Below are positions 1 through 4,417 of a DNA stretch of 7,526 nucleotides, piece after piece. The notes below the pieces were generated by a model. It did no database searches. It was not told the origin of the DNA and saw only the letters and a program-made list of their open reading frames with translations. How positions within the stretch are numbered: the first letter of the stretch is position 1; each line of letters begins with the position of its first letter. The stretch lies in NCBI GenBank assembly GCA_028820035.1, contig JAPPKI010000045.1, forward strand, positions 9,434 through 16,959, written 5' to 3'. This stretch comes from a bacterium (lineage in GTDB: Bacteria > Actinomycetota > Acidimicrobiia > Acidimicrobiales > Bin134). Made by a program: the position numbers and the translations under genes.

Positions 1-88
1 CCGCGGTCGGGTCGGCCGCGATGTCTGTTGGTGCCGCGGTCGGGTCGGCCGCGATGTCTGTTGGTGCCGCGGTCGGGTCGGCCGCGAT
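1..88 (-). repeat. 33-bp tandem repeat inside the lipoprotein tether
   Basis: Perfect tandem array with a 33-bp period: copies at 1-33 and 34-66 and a partial copy at 67-88. It may continue beyond the left edge. The copies are identical at the base level, which points to recent duplication or homogenisation. On the minus strand each unit encodes the 11 residues IAADPTAAPTD, so gain or loss of a unit changes tether length without breaking the frame. Confidence 0.9.
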
Positions 89-217
89 CTCGCCGCTGCC
101 CTCTTCCGATGTCTCCGTACCCCCGCAGGCAGCAGCGGCCAGGGATAGAACCAGGGCTATGCCCGCGGCGGCGAACACTCTGGTTCGCCGCCCACGGCAC
201 AATGCCCGAATGCTCAC
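1..217 (-). CDS. Secreted lipoprotein, N-terminal part only (runs off left edge)
   Basis: Partial gene read on the minus strand from a GTG at 217-215, with no stop before the window edge. The first ~31 residues form a lipoprotein signal peptide: an arginine-rich start (SIRALCRGRRTR), a hydrophobic core (AAAGIALVLSLAAAAC) and a lipidation cysteine at about residue 31 (codon 127-125). A short acidic stretch (GGTETSEEGSGE) follows, then tandem copies of the 11-residue unit IAADPTAAPTD, still running at the edge. The product should be lipid-anchored outside the membrane; the repeat looks like a flexible Pro/Ala/Asp tether. It begins 30 bp after the stop of the binding lipoprotein, on the same strand and in the same frame, so co-transcription is likely. 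The start is uncertain: GGAAGG directly abuts the GTG with no spacer. The alternative GTG at 178-176 would remove the positive n-region. The functional domain lies outside the window; a second binding protein is possible but unproven. Confidence 0.75.
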   Translation of the reverse strand, partial: MSIRALCRGRRTRVFAAAGIALVLSLAAAACGGTETSEEGSGEIAADPTAAPTDIAADPTAAPTDIAADPTA

Positions 218-247
218 CCTTCCAATGCTATCGGGCAGGCTCTGAAA

Positions 248-1951
248 TCACTCTCCGAGGCTGCGATAGGGAGCGGTCTGCTGGACGCAGGTGGGAATGT
301 CTGGATCGCCGGGACATGGGAAATTGAACACCAACTCGGTCACCACATCAGGGGCGCCGAACTTGTTGGGGCCGAAGGTGGCGGGAAGCTGATGCTGGAT
401 GTCCACCGAACCCAGGTTCTGGAAGGCTGTGTAGATGTCCTGGCGAGTGGGGTTGGGCCCGGCGTCGTAGATGGCCCGGGCCACCATGCGCATTTCGGTA
501 CACACCGTTGAGGTCATGCCGTAGGCGCTGTCGTAGCTCCCGTAGATCTCCCGGGTGTGGCTAGCGCCGATGGCACTGTTAGCCGCATAAGTCTCGTTGC
601 ACATGATGTTCAGCGGTGCGTTGAAGCTGAGCACCGGGTCGTCGGAGCGGAAGTTCCCAGTGGGAGCATCGTCGATGATGATGGTGCCGTTGTACATCTC
701 CGCGGCGGCGTCTCCGCCGAACTGAGCCACCTTGCCCGACACTAGGTCACCGGCCTGGCTGTTGAAGTCAGAGTTGTAGAACTGCACGTCGCCAGGGGCG
801 TAGCCCTGGTTGACCATCTCATTGATGAACTGGGGCAAGCTGAGCACGTTGAGGCCTGGGAAGACCACGTCGACGCCCTCTTCCAGCATCCGCTCCACCG
901 CGATGTCGTTGCCCTCACGGCAGGTGGTGGCCCCGCCGCAGCCGATCTGCTCAGCCACGGCGATGTCGTAGCCAGCGGCCTCTATGACATCGATGATCCC
1001 GGCTTGCACGGTCTCGGGTTGCCCGGGGGTGTCGGGCCAGATCACCGCAATGGTCTTGCCGTCCAAGGCGCCGGTGTCGATGATCGCCTGGGTCATGTTG
1101 ACCACTGAATCCTCGGCCACGGGGCTAAGCGAGTACAGCAGGCCGTTGGCTTGCTCATGGAACTCGCGGGGGTTCCCCTGAGTGGTGAGGAACAGGGTGT
1201 CGTGGTCGGCCGCGATGCACAGGATTGCGCTGCCCTGGAAGCCGGTGGTATTGGTCACGATCACCGCGTTGTGATCCTCGGTGGCTTCGATACAGGCTTG
1301 GTTGCGCAGCGTGTCGATGTCCTCGCCACCGCCGCCGAGCGCGGATACCTCTACGAGACGAAGATCGATCTGGCGACCCCAGATCCCGTTGCAGTCTTCG
1401 TTGATCGCCTTGGTGAACGCCTCGAACATGTCAATGGGGTCGCCTACCGGAACGGCGAAGCCGATGCCCTCCAGCTCCTCCAGCTTGGTGCGGAGGTGGA
1501 CGATGGTGATGGAGTCCTCGGTGATGCCCACGTCGGTGGCCTGGGGTGGCGAATCCGGATCGGGCGTGGCCGTGCAGAACACGTCCAGCGACTGGAATGG
1601 GTGGGAGCGGTCGAAGGTCCTGTGAAAATCGATGAACAAGTCGCCCCGGGGCTCGTCGAAACCGATGTCCACCGGCTCTTCGGTTGCTGGTTCGGATGGC
1701 TCGCCTGAATCGTCGGATGGCTCAGAAGGCTCTTCTTCGTCGGTGGCCGGAGCCTCGGTGTCCTCTGCCGGTGCTGGCTCGTCTTCACCGTCGGTATCTG
1801 CTGGGGCATCCGGTTCGTCGGTGGCCGGCGCCGCGGTTTCCTCTGCCGGGGCTGGTTGTGCACCGTCGTCATCATCGTCGCCTCCGCATGCCGCGGCGAT
1901 GAGCGTCAATGCCAGCAGTATCCCCAGAATCTTGAGCATCTTGTGAGTCAC
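248..1951 (-). CDS. LIV-type ABC transporter substrate-binding lipoprotein
   Basis: A 567-residue protein that probably captures the solute outside the membrane for the divergently encoded LivHMGF-type importer. The signal peptide is MTHKMLKILGILLALTLIAAAC, with lipidation at Cys22. A tether of about 70 residues follows, rich in Asp, Glu, Pro, Ala and Ser; within it PAPAEETAAPATDE recurs 26 residues later as PAPAEDTEAPATDE. The remainder resembles Peripla_BP_6/LivJ proteins: a strand at ITIVHL, an insertion-rich first lobe, then DGKTIAVIWPDTP and GVDVVFPGLN as second-lobe strands. LivJ proteins usually have about 370-400 residues, so this one is long, mainly because of the tether and extra loops. 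Ten cysteines besides the lipidated one suggest disulfides. The GTG start is preferred over the ATG at 1939-1937 because GGAGAGGGG (1965-1957) lies 5 nt upstream. Branched-chain amino acids, amides or other small acids are all possible ligands. Confidence 0.88.
   Translation of the reverse strand: MTHKMLKILGILLALTLIAAACGGDDDDDGAQPAPAEETAAPATDEPDAPADTDGEDEPAPAEDTEAPATDEEEPSEPSDDSGEPSEPATEEPVDIGFDEPRGDLFIDFHRTFDRSHPFQSLDVFCTATPDPDSPPQATDVGITEDSITIVHLRTKLEELEGIGFAVPVGDPIDMFEAFTKAINEDCNGIWGRQIDLRLVEVSALGGGGEDIDTLRNQACIEATEDHNAVIVTNTTGFQGSAILCIAADHDTLFLTTQGNPREFHEQANGLLYSLSPVAEDSVVNMTQAIIDTGALDGKTIAVIWPDTPGQPETVQAGIIDVIEAAGYDIAVAEQIGCGGATTCREGNDIAVERMLEEGVDVVFPGLNVLSLPQFINEMVNQGYAPGDVQFYNSDFNSQAGDLVSGKVAQFGGDAAAEMYNGTIIIDDAPTGNFRSDDPVLSFNAPLNIMCNETYAANSAIGASHTREIYGSYDSAYGMTSTVCTEMRMVARAIYDAGPNPTRQDIYTAFQNLGSVDIQHQLPATFGPNKFGAPDVVTELVFNFPCPGDPDIPTCVQQTAPYRSLGE
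1739..1858 (-). repeat. Imperfect internal duplication in binding-protein tether
   Basis: Two similar stretches of about 42 bp, at 1739-1780 and 1817-1858, are offset by 78 bp. They encode PAPAEETAAPATDE and PAPAEDTEAPATDE, 26 residues apart. The copies have diverged, unlike the perfect repeats in the neighbouring genes, so this duplication is older or under weaker homogenisation. Confidence 0.6.
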
Positions 1952-2060
1952 GGTTACCCCTCTCCGTCGTATGGCGACGAACAGTAGCCGATGGTGATTG
2001 AGGGTGTATAGAGACCGAGTGATGCGCTGCCCCGGTGCAATGGCCTAGTCTCGCGGCCCG
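1952..2060. promoter_or_regulatory. Divergent promoter region between binding protein and transporter operon
   Basis: A 109-bp gap between two genes that point away from each other, so it should hold both promoters and any shared operator. On the plus strand TAGTCT (2046-2051) fits an actinobacterial TANNNT -10 element and ends 9 nt before ATG 2061; no good -35 is visible. On the minus strand TATACA and TACTGT are weak -10 candidates. A short inverted repeat, CGTCG-5nt-CGACG (1965-1979), lies against the ribosome site of the binding protein and could fold in its 5' leader. No clear long operator palindrome is seen. The promoter assignments are inference. Confidence 0.4.
1957..1965 (-). promoter_or_regulatory. 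Ribosome binding site of the binding lipoprotein
   Basis: GGAGAGGGG on the minus strand, 5 nt upstream of the GTG at 1951-1949. It decides for the GTG over the in-frame ATG four codons later, which would sit about 17 nt away. Confidence 0.6.
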
Positions 2061-4373
2061 ATGGGGGACCAAATGGACGACTCGGTGGAACCGGACGTCG
2101 ACGGCTCGCAGCTAGACGATCCAGCTCTGAACCACCCAGACAAGTTGGACGATCCAGCTCTGAACCACCCAGACAAGTTGGACGATCCAGCCAATTTGGC
2201 CTCGGCAGTTTTCGAGGAGGAGTCCAAGCGCCTCGCCGAGCAGGCGGCCAAGTCGGAAGTGGTGGTGCTTCCCGACGATCTGCTGCCCGGTGTGGGCGAA
2301 GCGCCCATGACCTTGCGGCAGGGAATCCAGGCTGGCGGGGCAAGCATGCTCGTGGTGCTCTTCTTGCTCAACGTGATCGACGAGTTCGACCGGGTGGCAA
2401 TCGCAGTGCTCCTGCCCGATCTCCAAGACGCCTTCGGCGTGTCGGACACGGTGATTCTGGGCATCTCCTCGTTTGGCGGTGTGGCCCTGGTGCTGGGGGC
2501 GGTGCCGCTGGCCTGGCTGGCCGACCGGGTGAAACGCACCCTCATCGTGCCAGTGGCCACTGCGGGGTGGGCGGTGAGTGTGTTTCTCACTGGTTTGGTG
2601 AGGAACCCATTCCAGTATTTCTGGACCCGGGTTCTCACCGGGGCGGGCCAGGCCAACCGCTTGCCGGTACACTCATCGCTGCTCACCGATACCTATCCCA
2701 TACCGGCTCGGGCTCGGATTTTTGCCTTCGAGGGCATGGGTCGGCCCATTGGTCTGCTGATCGGACCGGTGCTGGCCGGCGCCATCGCCTCGATTGCCGG
2801 TGGGGATGACGGGTGGCGCTGGGCGTTCTACATCTTCGCCATCCCGCCGATTGTCCTGGCGCTGGTGTCTCTGATTTTGAAGGAACCCCCTCGAGCTGGC
2901 AACGAGCAGCAGGCCATATTGGGCGAGCAGTACGAGATGCCCCCCATCGGGTCGGATCTTCCGGTTTCCATGTCCACGGCTTTCGCCCGACTCAAGAAGG
3001 TCAAGACCTTCTACTTTCTGGCCGTGGGGGTGGGCACCCTCGGCTTCGCGCTGGTCACGCTGCCCAGCCAGCTCAACCTGATGCTGGAGGACGAATACGG
3101 CTACGAGGCCTTCCAGCGGGGCTGGGTGACGTCGCTGGTGTGGCTGGCCAGCCTGGTGGCCATCCCCATCTCGGGCTTCAAGTTCGACGGTATGTTCCGG
3201 GAGGATCCCGCCAAGATGGTGCGGACGGCGGGCACGCTCATCATTATGTCGGGCGTGCTGGTGCTCATCGCCATGCGATTCCACCAGCCTGCCATCATGA
3301 TCTTCGGCATCAGTCTGGCCAACGCCTGCACATCGGCCTCCTTCGTGGCCGCCGCCCCCACCATTGGCGCGGTAGCCCCTTACCGGATGAGGGCTCAGGC
3401 GTTCGCGCTGTTGCCGGTGTTCATCTTCTTGATGGGCGGGTTCATGGGCAGCATCATCGCCGGTTCCATCAGCGACGCCCACGGAGAGCGCCTGGCCATC
3501 AGCATCGTGGCCCCGCCGGCTTCGATAATCGGCGGTCTGCTGGTGGCTTACGGATCCCGCTACATCAAACGCGACATCTCGCTGGCGGTGAGTGAGCTGG
3601 TAGAGGAGCAGGAGGAGATGCGCCGCATGTCGGAGCATCCCGATGACATCCCGGTGCTCCAGGTTCGGGGACTGGACTACAGCTACGGCCCGGTGCAGGT
3701 GCTGTTCGACTGCGGGCTGGAGGTGCGCCGCGGCGAGACGCTGGCCCTGCTGGGCACCAACGGCGCAGGCAAGTCCACCCTGTTGCGGGCGGTCAGCGGT
3801 TTAGGCGTACCTGATCGGGGGGCCATCCGTCTCAACGGGCGCACCATCACCTACGCCGATGCTGAGCTGCGCTTCAAGCAGGGCATTGTGCAGGTGCGGG
3901 GAGGCGCCGGAGTGTTCCCCGGCCTAACGGTGGAGGAAAACCTCCTGGCCACCATGCTCAGCACGAAGGAGGAGAAGGCCGAGATCTCCCGGCGAGTCGA
4001 GCGAGTGTACGACGTATTTGGCGCGCTGCGGGAGAAGCGCAATCAAGCCGCGGGAGACCTCTCCGGTGGCCAGCAGCAGATGCTGGCCTTCGGGATGGGC
4101 TTGATGCACGAACCCGAGGTGCTGCTCATCGACGAGCTCTCGCTGGGCCTGGCCCCGGTGGTGGTGCAGGAGCTGTTGGAGGTTGTGGAACAACTGAAGG
4201 AGACCGGGCTCACCATGATCATCGTGGAGCAGTCGCTGAACGTGGCCCTGAGCGTGGCCGAGCGGGCGGTCTTCATGGAGAAGGGCCGGGTGCGCTTCGA
4301 GGGCCCGGCCCAGGAGCTGGCCGAGCGAGACGACCTGGTGCGGGCGGTGTTCCTCGGTGCCGAGGGTGGTTGA
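2061..4373 (+). CDS. MFS transporter fused to LivF-type ABC ATPase
   Basis: One open frame of 770 codons with three parts. Residues 1-90 are polar and acidic and hold the repeat LDDPALNHPDK. Residues ~95-505 form a 12-helix major facilitator with motif A at LADRVKR, a motif-C-like GLLIGPVLAGA in helix 5 and a long central loop. The first helix (NVIDEFDR, then LLPDLQDAFGVSD) recalls spinster-like MFS proteins. Residues ~532-768 form a full-length LivF-type ATPase: Walker A GTNGAGKST (565-573), signature LSGGQ (667-671), Walker B VLLIDELS with Glu692, and IIVEQ (Gln724) where most ABC ATPases have the H-loop His. VEQ is usual for LivF; DELS replaces the common DEPS. The charged linker around EEQEEMRRMSE has internal ribosome-site-like sequences. 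It lies 44 bp before the LivHMG fusion and fills the livF role. ATG 2073 has a better ribosome site (GGGGGA, 2063-2068); ATG 2061 fits leaderless initiation. The MFS substrate is unknown. Confidence 0.92.
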   Translation: MGDQMDDSVEPDVDGSQLDDPALNHPDKLDDPALNHPDKLDDPANLASAVFEEESKRLAEQAAKSEVVVLPDDLLPGVGEAPMTLRQGIQAGGASMLVVLFLLNVIDEFDRVAIAVLLPDLQDAFGVSDTVILGISSFGGVALVLGAVPLAWLADRVKRTLIVPVATAGWAVSVFLTGLVRNPFQYFWTRVLTGAGQANRLPVHSSLLTDTYPIPARARIFAFEGMGRPIGLLIGPVLAGAIASIAGGDDGWRWAFYIFAIPPIVLALVSLILKEPPRAGNEQQAILGEQYEMPPIGSDLPVSMSTAFARLKKVKTFYFLAVGVGTLGFALVTLPSQLNLMLEDEYGYEAFQRGWVTSLVWLASLVAIPISGFKFDGMFREDPAKMVRTAGTLIIMSGVLVLIAMRFHQPAIMIFGISLANACTSASFVAAAPTIGAVAPYRMRAQAFALLPVFIFLMGGFMGSIIAGSISDAHGERLAISIVAPPASIIGGLLVAYGSRYIKRDISLAVSELVEEQEEMRRMSEHPDDIPVLQVRGLDYSYGPVQVLFDCGLEVRRGETLALLGTNGAGKSTLLRAVSGLGVPDRGAIRLNGRTITYADAELRFKQGIVQVRGGAGVFPGLTVEENLLATMLSTKEEKAEISRRVERVYDVFGALREKRNQAAGDLSGGQQQMLAFGMGLMHEPEVLLIDELSLGLAPVVVQELLEVVEQLKETGLTMIIVEQSLNVALSVAERAVFMEKGRVRFEGPAQELAERDDLVRAVFLGAEGG
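2063..2068 (+). promoter_or_regulatory. Candidate ribosome binding site favouring the ATG at 2073
   Basis: GGGGGA lies 4 nt upstream of the second in-frame ATG (2073). Nothing comparable precedes ATG 2061. If used, the protein loses only its first four residues. Confidence 0.35.
2115..2191 (+). repeat. 33-bp tandem repeat in the N-terminus of the MFS-LivF fusion
   Basis: Two perfect 33-bp copies (2115-2147 and 2148-2180) plus a partial third (2181-2191). They encode the 11-residue unit LDDPALNHPDK in the predicted cytosolic N-terminus, ahead of the first membrane helix. The copies are identical at the base level, implying recent duplication. Period and frame match the repeat at 1-88, but the two sequences are unrelated by eye. 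Confidence 0.9.
3603..3629 (+). promoter_or_regulatory. Possible internal translation start for free LivF
   Basis: In the linker between the MFS and ATPase domains, GAGGAG (3603-3608) is followed after 9 nt by an in-frame ATG (3618, Met520). GGAGGAG (3611-3617) is followed after 9 nt by another (3627, Met523). Starting there would give a protein of about 248-251 residues covering the whole ATPase, near the usual LivF length of about 235. The purines also encode the acidic linker (EEQEE), so the match could be coincidental. Confidence 0.35.
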
Positions 4374-4417
4374 GCGGTGAGGCGAGCTGACGCAGGCCGA
4401 GACCGGATGGCCGTGCT

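Noticed and set aside
1..88. CRISPR array
   Set aside because: Copies are contiguous with no spacers and encode an in-frame peptide repeat; this is a coding tandem repeat.
218..247. Terminator between the two minus-strand lipoprotein genes
   Set aside because: Only 30 bp, no GC-rich hairpin with a T-run; it looks like an operon gap.
1151..1708. Plus-strand frame of 185 codons opposite the binding protein
   Set aside because: Reasonable composition, but it lies entirely antisense to a well-supported substrate-binding protein with its own ribosome site; no domain is recognised.
2673..3638. Long minus-strand open frame opposite the MFS-LivF gene (321 codons)
   Set aside because: Rich in His, Arg, Gln and Gly with no domain or hydrophobic pattern; it is the typical antisense shadow of a high-GC coding frame.
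3540..3660. Frameshift or assembly join creating the MFS-ATPase fusion
   Set aside because: The frame is continuous, codon use is uniform, the linker is a plausible charged helix, and both domains are complete; it cannot be fully excluded without reads.
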